NCBI GenBank assembly: GCA_043811005.1
Contig: JBDRNO010000145.1
Location: 10,871 to 74,870, forward strand
From: JBDRNO01 sp043811005
GTDB taxonomy: Bacteria > Bacteroidota > Bacteroidia > NORP154
Length of the DNA stretch: 64,000 bases
Reading direction: 5' to 3'
Below the pieces are notes generated by a model. That model searched no databases, had not been told where the DNA came from, and worked only from the letters and a program-made list of their open reading frames with translations. Below are positions 53,401-60,390 of this stretch, in pieces. The translations under genes and the position numbers were made by a program. The number at the start of each line of letters is the position of its first letter. Position 1 is the first letter of the stretch.

Positions 53401-54760
53401 AAAAGGAGCCGGTTCCTGCCGCACAAACCTTGTTCATCTCGAAATCTACGACAACACCGCTTTCAACACTTATATACTTTGAATCCTGTCCCCCGATCTC
53501 AAAAATGGTATCAACTGATTGGTCATAATAAATAGTAGCTGTAGCTTGTGCGGTGATCTCATTTTGGATGATGTCGGCACCGATGAAATCTCCTGTCAGG
53601 TAACGACCCGAGCCTGTTGTCCCGGCAGCTTTTACTTCTACTTTATCCCCAACCTCTTCATAGATCTCGGATAAGCCACTTTGTATTGCATCAAGGGGTT
53701 TGCTTGCTGTTGGCAGATACCTTCGTGCAACCACATTGTTCTCATCATCAATTAAAACCACGTTGGTGCTAAGGGAGCCGACATCGAGACCGAGGTAAAC
53801 ACCGAGTTTCTCACTTCCGTTCCATTTAAGGACTATATTATCCGGATACCTGTTACCGGACAATTTCAGCGGTTCCAGGTGAGAGCTGTCAGGTTTTTCA
53901 TTAGTAAGATAAATATTAAGCTCTTTCAATCCCTTAAAAGGTTTTTCTGCCCCGGGAGGATGGTCGAGGATGTGAAACAGAGCGCCAATAGCGCCCATTG
54001 AGGCATGGTATTTCGGAATTATTAGATCGTCTTCCTTCAGGTTAAGGATTTCCCTGAAAGCACGAACCACACCGGCATTGGCAGCAACCCCTCCCTGGAA
54101 GATCACTGGTTTGGCAAGCTCTTTACCACGAGCCATAATGCTCTTAAAATTACGGGCTACCGCAAAACACAAGCCGGCTACAATATCATGAACAGGTGTG
54201 GCAATCTGCTGGAGATGGATCATATCACTTTTGGCAAACACACTGCACCTTCCGGCAATGTGTGGCGGGTTTTCCGATTTAAGGGCTAATTCGCCAAATT
54301 CATTTTCAATTGACACACCAATTCTTTTTGCCTGCTGGTCAAGGAAAGAGCCGGTGCCGGCTGCACAAAGGGTGTTCATAGCGAAATCAGACAAGCTGGA
54401 TTTATGATCGACCTCTTTTCCTTCCATAAGTATGAGCTTGGAGTCCTCTCCACCTATTTCAATGACCGAATTGGCTTTGGGATATAAAACAGCTACGGAA
54501 GAGGATTGGGCAATTATCTCATTCACAAAATGACCCCCGATAAACTCTGCCGCAAGCTTGCCCCCGGTGCCGGTTATGGCTGTAATACCAATCTTTTCCG
54601 TCCCGTGTGACTCTATGATCTCTGAAAGGATATCTTTTAAAACAAGAAATGGCTTGCCGTGACAATAATTATAGCGATTCTCAACTATGTTCCTGTCTTT
54701 ATCAATCAGTACCGTGTTGATTGATATAGAGCCGATATCTAATCCTAAATGTAACTTCAT
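50498..54760 (-). CDS. Acyl-CoA dehydratase activase fusion (two BcrA/BadF ATPase domains, DUF2229, HgdB-like domain)
   Basis: 1420 residues. Two tandem ASKHA-type ATPase domains begin LGLDIGSISINTVLID and LGLDVGSLSTNVVLID; each has the [4Fe-4S]-ligand motifs CAAGTGSFL and a second Cys (AGRCSVFAKSD; GDRCTVFMESD). They are followed by a DUF2229-like CoA-enzyme-activase region (IGITRGLSIFYQQFPFWRTF) and a C-terminal region with Cys clusters related to 2-hydroxyacyl-CoA dehydratase D-components (RECFPMICTTGSF, MPDHNGPCRFGQYN). Such activators use ATP to drive low-potential electron transfer. No dehydratase subunits or electron-donor genes are adjacent. The substrate is unknown. Confidence 0.9.
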   Translation of the reverse strand: MKLHLGLDIGSISINTVLIDKDRNIVENRYNYCHGKPFLVLKDILSEIIESHGTEKIGITAITGTGGKLAAEFIGGHFVNEIIAQSSSVAVLYPKANSVIEIGGEDSKLILMEGKEVDHKSSLSDFAMNTLCAAGTGSFLDQQAKRIGVSIENEFGELALKSENPPHIAGRCSVFAKSDMIHLQQIATPVHDIVAGLCFAVARNFKSIMARGKELAKPVIFQGGVAANAGVVRAFREILNLKEDDLIIPKYHASMGAIGALFHILDHPPGAEKPFKGLKELNIYLTNEKPDSSHLEPLKLSGNRYPDNIVLKWNGSEKLGVYLGLDVGSLSTNVVLIDDENNVVARRYLPTASKPLDAIQSGLSEIYEEVGDKVEVKAAGTTGSGRYLTGDFIGADIIQNEITAQATATIYYDQSVDTIFEIGGQDSKYISVESGVVVDFEMNKVCAAGTGSFLEEQAEKLKINIKEEFGKMALNAQKPVRLGDRCTVFMESDLNSHQQKGVPKEDLVGGLAYSIVQNYLQKVVGDKRIGNKIFFQGGVTNNKAVVAAFEKILGKPVIVPPHFDVTGAIGVAMLARDKMNNEIGAKTRFKTFNISKTSFSIDKFTCKAKFNDKKEPCSNRCEIRRVKIEGSKKSLFYGGRCEKFEIKERKGKGKDIPNLFEERLKLLLGDYEKEAKNNRITIGITRGLSIFYQQFPFWRTFFRELGFHVVLSSPTDRPMVAKSLELLATETCLPVEIMHGHVHDLLKKNVDYVFTPFIVNQKAAKNNPTSNCNCPWIQSYPFMIRAALADNKDKEKLLIPTLHFRYTGRMLNKELSRFMSEKFGISKSKVVKAIRSADEAQDAFERAVEIRGQEALNDLPQDKEALVILGRPYNTGDPELNLRLAEKLINLDVLPIPVDFLPLDNEYIFNNYTKMYWPNGQKIISGSRIIAKDARLHAVYLGNFKCGPDSFLSHYVREEMRGKPYLQIEVDEHSADAGMLTRCEAFLDSLKGYRKVNIEKEKIYRPGKLLSAPTADRVLYVPYMCDGGYAMAAACRSCGIHAEVLPKQDETDIELGRKYTSSRECFPMICTTGSFLKKLMEPGCDPKKVSFFMPDHNGPCRFGQYNKLQKIIFNRAGFHDVNLISPSDENSYEDISGGKGTKFRFGAWKGFVAIDLLRKLLQERRPYEVVKGETDRVYQHWLQEVISSVERGTKDLAEVLKQAAKAFKGIKVANGIRKPVVSIVGEIFMRDNPYCSGFLVQKLEEMGAETLIAPFAEWISYSTYRYTRDSIWKRDIKGLFKSKTQQFSQSVSAKKYHNAIGDAAELEREIPVKEMLDLCGPYVHKDYDGDPAIAIGSAAGLTNTGISGIVNILPFSCLPGTLIESVSHVFRKDHDNIPWENIAYDGQDDTGIETRLEAFMHQAREYAKIKGYDKPREWPV

Positions 54761-54978
54761 CTCTTTTTTCTAATAATTTTTAAAGTATTTGCTTTTTTGC
54801 AATTAACAATCAGGTTCTGGGCTCTGGGTTCTGGTGTTGTGGTTTTTTACACAACCCCAAAATCAGCACATACCTCCCAGCACACAGTAACCAGCAACAT
54901 TATCTTATTTATATTTAACTCAATTCAATATAAATTCTTTTTTCAACTTACAAAGATAATATTGTTTACTGATAAATA
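54761..54978. other. Intergenic repeat mosaic before the tRNA locus
   Basis: Holds GCAATTAACAATCAGGTTCT (from 54799) with tandem TCTGGG units, a relative of 63691-63740, and a TTATATTTAACTCAATTC block near 54906 that recurs at about 60246 and 45374. Noncoding. Confidence 0.55.
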
Positions 54979-55011
54979 TTTTGTAAAGGAATATAAATCG
55001 GGTTATATTTG
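54979..55011 (+). promoter_or_regulatory. Bacteroidota-type promoter for the tRNA locus
   Basis: TTTTG (54979-54983), a 20-bp spacer and TATATTTG (55004-55011) match the -33/-7 consensus. The tRNA-like 5' fragment starts 14 bp downstream. Confidence 0.8.
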
Positions 55012-55025
55012 CACCTTCTTTCAAA

Positions 55026-55050
55026 GGGCGGTTAGCTCAGTTGGTTCAGA
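55026..55050 (+). pseudogene. tRNA 5' fragment (acceptor strand and D arm)
   Basis: GGGCGGTTAGCTCAGTTGG and the following TTCAGA match the first 25 nt of a tRNA, very close to the intact tRNA-Val at 55116. The anticodon and T arms are absent; the sequence runs into a 44-bp palindrome. It is the first item after a good promoter, so the original gene was probably expressed. Confidence 0.8.
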
Positions 55051-55089
55051 CCCTCCCGATCCGCCAGCTGGCGGATCGGGAGGGTCTGA
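55046..55089. repeat. 44-bp perfect palindrome adjoining a tRNA fragment
   Basis: Perfectly symmetrical about 55067/55068. The core ATCCGCCAGCTGGCGGAT equals 24559-24576; outer arms are TCAGACCCTCCCG and its complement. The first five bases overlap the tRNA D-loop sequence. Confidence 0.95.
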
Positions 55090-55115
55090 GGTTGTTGAAG
55101 AAGATAGAATATTAT

Positions 55116-55190
55116 GGGCGCTTAGCTCAGCTGGTTCAGAGCACCTGCCTTACAAGCAGGGGGTCACAAGTTCGAATCTTGTAGCGCCCA
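55116..55190 (+). tRNA. tRNA-Val (anticodon TAC)
   Basis: 75 nt with pairing acceptor arms GGGCGCT/AGCGCCC, D arm TTAGCTCAGCTGG, anticodon stem CCTGC-loop CTTACAA-GCAGG (anticodon TAC, valine) and T arm with GTTCGAAT. Discriminator A at 55190; the 3' CCA is not encoded. It lies downstream of the broken tRNA and shares its promoter. Confidence 0.95.
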
Positions 55191-55207
55191 CCTTCCATTT
55201 CTCCTAG

Positions 55208-55747
55208 TCAGGCATCACCTTGTTTTGCAGAAGGTAGGTGTACCCTATGTTTTGCAACAACTGCAAAGCAGGTATCTGCGAGATGTGGTTTTCTTTGAAA
55301 GATAGGGGTTTCATTTGTTTTCGTTATTGTTTCCCTCCTGGGAGGGGTTAGGGGTGGGTTCCCTACCCGGCACCCCCCCCTATGTTCAATTATCCAATTT
55401 TCAATAGTTCTTAAAACATTGGTCATCTCTTTTTTTACTTCCCTATCATCAAATCTCAAAAATCTAACTCCAAGAGATTCCAACCTTTTCTGTCTTTTTA
55501 CATCTGCTTTTTTCACTTCTTCTTTATCATGGCTACAGCCATCTATTTCTATTGCCAACATGAGGTCTTTGCAATAAAAGGCTACGATAAAATGATCTAT
55601 TGGTCTTTGGCGGTCAAAATCGTAGCCCGGCATTTTCTTTTGTTTCAGTTCATTCCACAGCAATACTTCCGATAAGGTCATGTTTTTTCTAAGCTGCTTT
55701 GCTCTTTCTTTTAGTATGGGGTTGTATGGTATTATTTTTCTTTTCAT
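55208..55747 (-). CDS. DUF559 endonuclease-like protein
   Basis: PD-(D/E)xK-type fold related to very-short-patch-repair endonucleases: LRKNMTLSEVLLWNELKQKK, GYDFDRQRPIDHFIVAFYC, LAIEIDGCSH and LGVRFLRFDDREV. The core ends at about residue 125 (TIENWII); the remaining ~55 residues (GGCRVGNPPLTPPRRE ... LPSAKQGDA) are coded by G-rich palindromic repeat DNA and are probably not native. Inverted copies of that repeat lie in its 3' part (55333-55359) and just upstream (55777-55806). The role of DUF559 proteins is not established; linkage to mobile or repeat DNA is an inference. Confidence 0.85.
   Translation of the reverse strand: MKRKIIPYNPILKERAKQLRKNMTLSEVLLWNELKQKKMPGYDFDRQRPIDHFIVAFYCKDLMLAIEIDGCSHDKEEVKKADVKRQKRLESLGVRFLRFDDREVKKEMTNVLRTIENWIIEHRGGCRVGNPPLTPPRRETITKTNETPIFQRKPHLADTCFAVVAKHRVHLPSAKQGDA
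55333..55359. repeat. G-rich palindromic element in the DUF559 gene
   Basis: CCCTCCTGGGAGGGG followed by TTAGGGGTGGGT. Inverted relative of 55777-55806 and related to the insertions in uvrC and the SpoIIE gene. It is read in frame as part of the protein tail. Confidence 0.8.
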
Positions 55748-55776
55748 TTTTTCCTGTTTTTTCGGGAGGGGTTATT

Positions 55777-55806
55777 ACCCACCCCTAAATCCCCTCCCGG
55801 GAGGGG
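55777..55806. repeat. G-rich palindromic element upstream of the DUF559 gene
   Basis: ACCCACCCCTAAAT followed by CCCCTCCCGGGAGGGG; inverse of 55333-55359. It lies in the 287-bp gap between DUF559 and the PAP2-like gene, where nothing else was recognised. Confidence 0.8.
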
Positions 55807-56034
55807 ACTTTTCGTTGTTGCTTCCATTGTTGTCAATTAGTGTTTAATATTCTCTATCCAGCATTTTTCTTGAACTCACTGACTCCTCTTAATAATCTTC
55901 CGCAGAATCTTCTCTTCACCCACCTCAATTATTATGTCCTTTTTTATACGAATAACCCGTAACACGCAACAATAAGCAAATAGAATTTTAGTTATTAACT
56001 GTTTTTACAAGCGAAATAGTTACTGCTAAGGAAT

Positions 56035-56643
56035 TTACACCCCTAATATCATAATCAAGACAGAAATAATACCGAGAAAGAACCCGGTGTAAATTTGAGC
56101 GGGGCAATGAGCATTTAGCTTTAATCGTGAAAACCCGATAAACCCCGCACAAAGGATTAATAGCATAATAACAGCGCTAATATCCACCATAAATCGCTGT
56201 GAGATACCGATCATTGCCCCAAGCACCCCCCCGATACCTATCATATGCATGCTTATCTTCCATCTTAAATTTATTATAAAAGCAATAATAATTGATAATA
56301 TAGCGCCCAGAATTAACATATAAACTATAGGTGGTAATGGTATTTGTTTTAAAAAAAAGTACGCAAAGCAATAATAAACAATTGCCAGCACGTAAGGGAA
56401 TTTCCTTTCTTTAATCGTCTCCAGGTTCAAACTTCGAATCGTTCCTTTTTTCATCAAAAAGATTGCGTTTATAACTGGCAAGAGAATGGTAAAAATAAAT
56501 ACAACCAGATATACTATTTTTTTTGATAAAGGAGGAACAGAGTATGTTAAGTAAGTATCGGTGTTAAAGACTAGATAAAGCCCAAAAATTGGCATTATCA
56601 AAGGATGAAAAAGGAATGAAATGACTTTAGCGAATTTAGTCAT
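56035..56643 (-). CDS. PAP2-like membrane protein
   Basis: 202 residues with about six membrane helices. The segments KISMHMIGIGGVLGAMIG and RLKLNAHCPAQIYTGFFLG look like degenerate PAP2 phosphatase motifs (an S-x-H and a C-terminal H-x-x-x-Q). PAP2 enzymes dephosphorylate lipid phosphates such as undecaprenyl diphosphate; activity here is uncertain because the first motif (KxxxxxxRP) is not obvious. 81 nt downstream of rpoN, same direction. Confidence 0.7.
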   Translation of the reverse strand: MTKFAKVISFLFHPLIMPIFGLYLVFNTDTYLTYSVPPLSKKIVYLVVFIFTILLPVINAIFLMKKGTIRSLNLETIKERKFPYVLAIVYYCFAYFFLKQIPLPPIVYMLILGAILSIIIAFIINLRWKISMHMIGIGGVLGAMIGISQRFMVDISAVIMLLILCAGFIGFSRLKLNAHCPAQIYTGFFLGIISVLIMILGV

Positions 56644-56724
56644 TGGTGGATTGTGGAGTTAGTAAATCAACTAATTAATTGTATCGGAATTTTTATTTTT
56701 TAAACAAATTACGCAGCTATGTTC

Positions 56725-58218
56725 TCACAATTCTTTTCTAAGCCGTGCAACAGGAATGTTGAGCTGTTCACGGTATTTAGCAATTGTTCTCCGTGCTATG
56801 TTATATCCTTTTTCTTTAAGGATTTTGGTTAACTTTTCATCAGCTAACGGCTTCTTTTTATATTCAGCAGCGATACAGTCTTCGAGTATCTTTTTAATTT
56901 CTCTTGTAGAAACCTCCTCCCCACTATCAGTTTGCAGGGATTCGGAAAAAAAGGTTTTTAATAAGAATGTGCCAAAAGGGGTTTGAACGTATTTACTATT
57001 TGCAACCCTTGAAATTGTTGAAATATCAAGATTAACCATTTCGGCAATGTCTTTCAGTATCATTGGCTTAAGCTTTGTATCATCCCCATCTTGGAAATAT
57101 TCTTTTTGATAATTTATTATTGCTGCCATTGTCTTGATGAGCGTTTCCTGTCTTTGTTTAATAGCATCAATAAACCATTTAGCAGCATCAAGCTTTTGCT
57201 TAACAAACATTAAAGTTTCTTTTTGTTTTTTATCTGGCTTGCCCTTTTTGTTTATATGATCCATCAGCATACTGGAATAGCTTTTGCTCACTCTTAATTC
57301 CGGGGCATTAGAGGAGTTTAAGCTCAGATCAAGCGCTCCGTCATTATTTACAATTGTAAAATCAGGAACAATATACTGAATTGGCTTTTGGCTTTCTGCC
57401 AATGAATTTCCGGGTTTGGGGTTTAGTTTTAATATCTCATCTATTGCGTTTTTTAATTTTTCGAGACTGATATTCAGCTTTACGGTTATTTTATCATAAT
57501 GTTTTTTAGTAAACTCGATAAAATGTTTGTCAATAATTTGCATTGCTGTTTTACCGGCTTCGTTATGTGGGGCTTTTCTTTTTAGTTGTATTCGCAAACA
57601 TTCTCTCAAATCTCTTGCACCAACACCAGGCGGGTCAAAATCCTGAATGATCTCAAGTAATGATAGCAATTCGTCTTCAGTAGTAGCAATATTTTGAGAA
57701 AAAGCCATGTCGTCAACAATTGCGGATAAATGACGCCTCAGATAACCGTCATCATCAATGCTGCCTATCAGGTGCAACGCTTTTGCATATTGATCTTCAT
57801 CTAAAATTTGCAATCCAAGCTGGCTTATAAGCAATTCGTGAAAGGTCATACTAACAGCGAAAGGAATTGTCTTGTTTTCTTCATCTCTACCGGCATTTTT
57901 TGCAGTTAATTTATAAGATGGGATATCATCATCATCCAAATAGTCAGTTAAATCAAATTCATCATCATTGTTTTTGCTTTCTTCTTGCAATTCCCCATCT
58001 TCGGTATAATCAAAATCTTCTGTATCATCAGATGAATCGTCCTGTACTTTTTCATCATCTTCATCACTTCCTTCTTCAAGAGTGGGATTGTTCTCGATCT
58101 CTTCCTTTATTCTTTGTTCAAGCGCCACAGTAGGTATCTGGAGCAATTTCATCAACTGAATTTGCTGGGGAGACAGCTTTTGCTGCAGCTTTTGTTGTAG
58201 CTTTTGCTTTAGCATCAT
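56725..58218 (-). CDS. rpoN: RNA polymerase sigma-54 factor
   Basis: Alternative sigma factor needing AAA+ activators. Region I is Gln-rich (LQQKLQQKLSPQQIQLMKLL), region II is acidic (DEDDEKVQDDSSDDTEDF), the core-binding region includes FDPPGVGARDLRECL, and the C-terminus has the HTH and RpoN box (ARRTIAKYREQLNIPVARL). Full length (497 aa). No sigma-54 activator is in the window. It is divergent from asnS over 55 bp. Confidence 0.96.
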   Translation of the reverse strand: MMLKQKLQQKLQQKLSPQQIQLMKLLQIPTVALEQRIKEEIENNPTLEEGSDEDDEKVQDDSSDDTEDFDYTEDGELQEESKNNDDEFDLTDYLDDDDIPSYKLTAKNAGRDEENKTIPFAVSMTFHELLISQLGLQILDEDQYAKALHLIGSIDDDGYLRRHLSAIVDDMAFSQNIATTEDELLSLLEIIQDFDPPGVGARDLRECLRIQLKRKAPHNEAGKTAMQIIDKHFIEFTKKHYDKITVKLNISLEKLKNAIDEILKLNPKPGNSLAESQKPIQYIVPDFTIVNNDGALDLSLNSSNAPELRVSKSYSSMLMDHINKKGKPDKKQKETLMFVKQKLDAAKWFIDAIKQRQETLIKTMAAIINYQKEYFQDGDDTKLKPMILKDIAEMVNLDISTISRVANSKYVQTPFGTFLLKTFFSESLQTDSGEEVSTREIKKILEDCIAAEYKKKPLADEKLTKILKEKGYNIARRTIAKYREQLNIPVARLRKEL

Positions 58219-58273
58219 GCAAAAAAATTAATAGCTTTGCAAGTTATTAAAACATTTAAAAAGACACAAAAAT

Positions 58274-59788
58274 ATGCAAATTAAAGATTTTTATAAATAC
58301 GAAAGGAAACAAATAACAGTAAAGGGCTGGGTAGCCAACAAAAGAACAGGCAAGGGTATTGTATTTATTATTCTGAGAGACGGCAGCGGCTTTGCTCAAT
58401 GTGTTGTCAGTGAAGACAATGTTAGCAGTGAGTTATTTGAGAATGCAAGGATATTGACACAGGAATCATCAGTTGAATTGACAGGGAAAGTGGTAAAAGA
58501 CGAAAGGCAGGTTGGGGGCTATGAATTACATGTTGATGACTTGAAAATTATTTCTATTGCTGATGAATACCCTATCTCAAAAAAATCTCACGGTGTTGAG
58601 TTCCTGGCTGATAACCGTCATTTATGGCTGCGCTCCAGGCGGCAATGGGCAATTATGCGTATCCGCAACCAGATCATCTTTTCCATTCATAAATTTTTCC
58701 AGGGGCAAGGATTTGTGCAGATGGATTCACCAATATTTACAGGTAATGCTTGTGAAGGCACGAGCGACCTGTTTGAGACCGAATATTTTGACCGTCCTGC
58801 CTATTTAGCACAATCAGGACAGCTTTACGGAGAGGCAATGGCAATGGCAATGGGCAAGATATATACCTTTGGTCCAACCTTCCGTGCCGAGAAATCCAAA
58901 ACCCGCAGGCATCTGACAGAATTCTGGATGATAGAGCCTGAGATGGCATTTTATGACAATGACCAAAATATGGATTTAATAGAAGAATTCATAAAAAAAA
59001 TAGTGAAGGATGTATTAAAAAACTGCAATAACGAACTCGATATCATTGAAAGAGATAGGTGCATGCTTGAGAAGGCGTTACAGGATTTTCCCCGGATCAC
59101 TTATGATGAAGCCGTTAAAATAATGAAAGGAGAGAAAGATGTTGAAGGGCAGAACGCAATAGCCACATTAGAAAAAGACCTAAAAAACACACTGGATAAA
59201 ATTGAGATGATAAAAGCGGAAATAGATGAAAGGGAGAATAAAATCAAAATGCCCGGTATTAAAAAAGGAGAGAGGAATTTTATTCAAAATAAAATAGACC
59301 AGTTAAAAAACGAGATCAAAGAACACGAAGAAGATACGCGCAACATACCCCAATGGATAGAATCGGCAAAAAGCTTTAAATACGGAAATGACTTTGGCGG
59401 TTCAGACGAGACCGTGCTTACACGGTTATTTGAGACACCCATAATGGTTTATAACTGGCCATTAGGGATAAAAGCATTCTACATGAAGCAGGATGAAACA
59501 GACAGCAAGCTCGTTAAAGGAGTTGATGTTATGGCTCCTGAAGGTTATGGCGAAATTATAGGGGGCGGTGAAAGAGAAGACAATAAAGAATTATTAATTG
59601 AGAAGATCAAGGAGCATAAATTGCCAATGAAAGCATTTGAGTGGTACCTGGATCTGCGGAGATTCGGATCTGTTCCACATACCGGATTTGGTTTGGGTCT
59701 TGAGCGCCTTGTCGCATGGATATGCAAACTGCCGCACGTAAGGGAAACCATTCCTTTTCCAAGGTGGTATGGTAGGTTGTTGCCTTAA
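58274..59788 (+). CDS. asnS: Asparagine-tRNA ligase
   Basis: Charges tRNA-Asn. N-terminal OB fold (ITVKGWVANKRTGKGIVFII) and class II catalytic core: motif 2 (TFRAEKSKTRRHLTEFWMIE) and motif 3 (GFGLGLERLVAW). An insert of ~80 mostly charged, helical residues (ATLEKDLKNTLDKIEMIKAE) lies between motifs 2 and 3; such inserts are seen in AsnRS of this phylum. Length 504 aa. Divergent from rpoN. Confidence 0.95.
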   Translation: MQIKDFYKYERKQITVKGWVANKRTGKGIVFIILRDGSGFAQCVVSEDNVSSELFENARILTQESSVELTGKVVKDERQVGGYELHVDDLKIISIADEYPISKKSHGVEFLADNRHLWLRSRRQWAIMRIRNQIIFSIHKFFQGQGFVQMDSPIFTGNACEGTSDLFETEYFDRPAYLAQSGQLYGEAMAMAMGKIYTFGPTFRAEKSKTRRHLTEFWMIEPEMAFYDNDQNMDLIEEFIKKIVKDVLKNCNNELDIIERDRCMLEKALQDFPRITYDEAVKIMKGEKDVEGQNAIATLEKDLKNTLDKIEMIKAEIDERENKIKMPGIKKGERNFIQNKIDQLKNEIKEHEEDTRNIPQWIESAKSFKYGNDFGGSDETVLTRLFETPIMVYNWPLGIKAFYMKQDETDSKLVKGVDVMAPEGYGEIIGGGEREDNKELLIEKIKEHKLPMKAFEWYLDLRRFGSVPHTGFGLGLERLVAWICKLPHVRETIPFPRWYGRLLP

Positions 59789-60390
59789 GTGTCTACATTA
59801 ATTTAAATACTACGATTTGAATTAAAACCGCTTTTAGCCTACGCTGACCGAAGTCAGCTTCGGCTGACGCAGGTCAGCAGGAAATAAATTTTACTAAACT
59901 TGATACAAGTAGGCAATTGACAGCAGGGCTTCGGTGAGCTCAGCCGAACCGCAGTATGCAATTTGTTGTTTTTTTTACCAACTGCATACTGTCAACTTGT
60001 TTTTTAACACCAATAAAATTATTGATCCCGAGATGTATCAGGATTGGTAAGTTTTAATTTTGATGTTTGAATCCACCAGGGGATTAGTCATATGGAAATT
60101 AGAACAGAACTATTATTATTAATGCGATTGACCTGATCAAGACCTCTCTATCCCTATACCCCTATACCTCTTCACCCGGCTTAGTAGCTTTCCTGTTCAA
60201 ACGGAACCTCAACCAAATCTGCATATTCTTCTCCAGCACCCAGCAACATTCTCTTTTATTTATACTTAACTCAATTTCATATTATTCAATTGGTCAAACA
60301 TGGATTTTAATCCTTCATGTTTTCGCAAAGTTAATTACAGATTTGTAAATGTTATGAAGTTTCCCCCATTTTCTTTAACAAGACAGGGAA
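59789..60390. other. 600-bp gene-free repeat region after asnS
   Basis: Contains an imperfect palindrome of GCTGAC/GTCAGC units (about 59838-59877), dispersed repeat copy B (59878-60066) and a CAGCAACATT..TTATACTTAACTCAATT block (60237-60275) shared with 54890-54925. An open frame at 60300-60599 on the plus strand is not supported because it runs into the phosphatase gene antisense. Confidence 0.6.
59878..60066. repeat. Dispersed ~150-190-bp repeat, copy B (inverted)
   Basis: Inverse of 30060-30212 with 42 identical bp at 59882-59923. Compared with copy A it carries an extra near-palindrome (GGCTTCGGTGAGCTCAGCC near 59927), as if a small palindrome had inserted into it. Confidence 0.85.

Noticed and set aside
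54797..55207. 136-codon plus-strand frame over the tRNA locus
   Set aside because: It translates the promoter, tRNA fragment, palindrome and tRNA-Val, which are better explained as RNA genes and repeats.
59150..59370. Charged helical insert in AsnRS considered as a foreign insertion
   Set aside because: It is AT-rich like its gene, lacks palindromes and similar inserts are known in AsnRS of this phylum.
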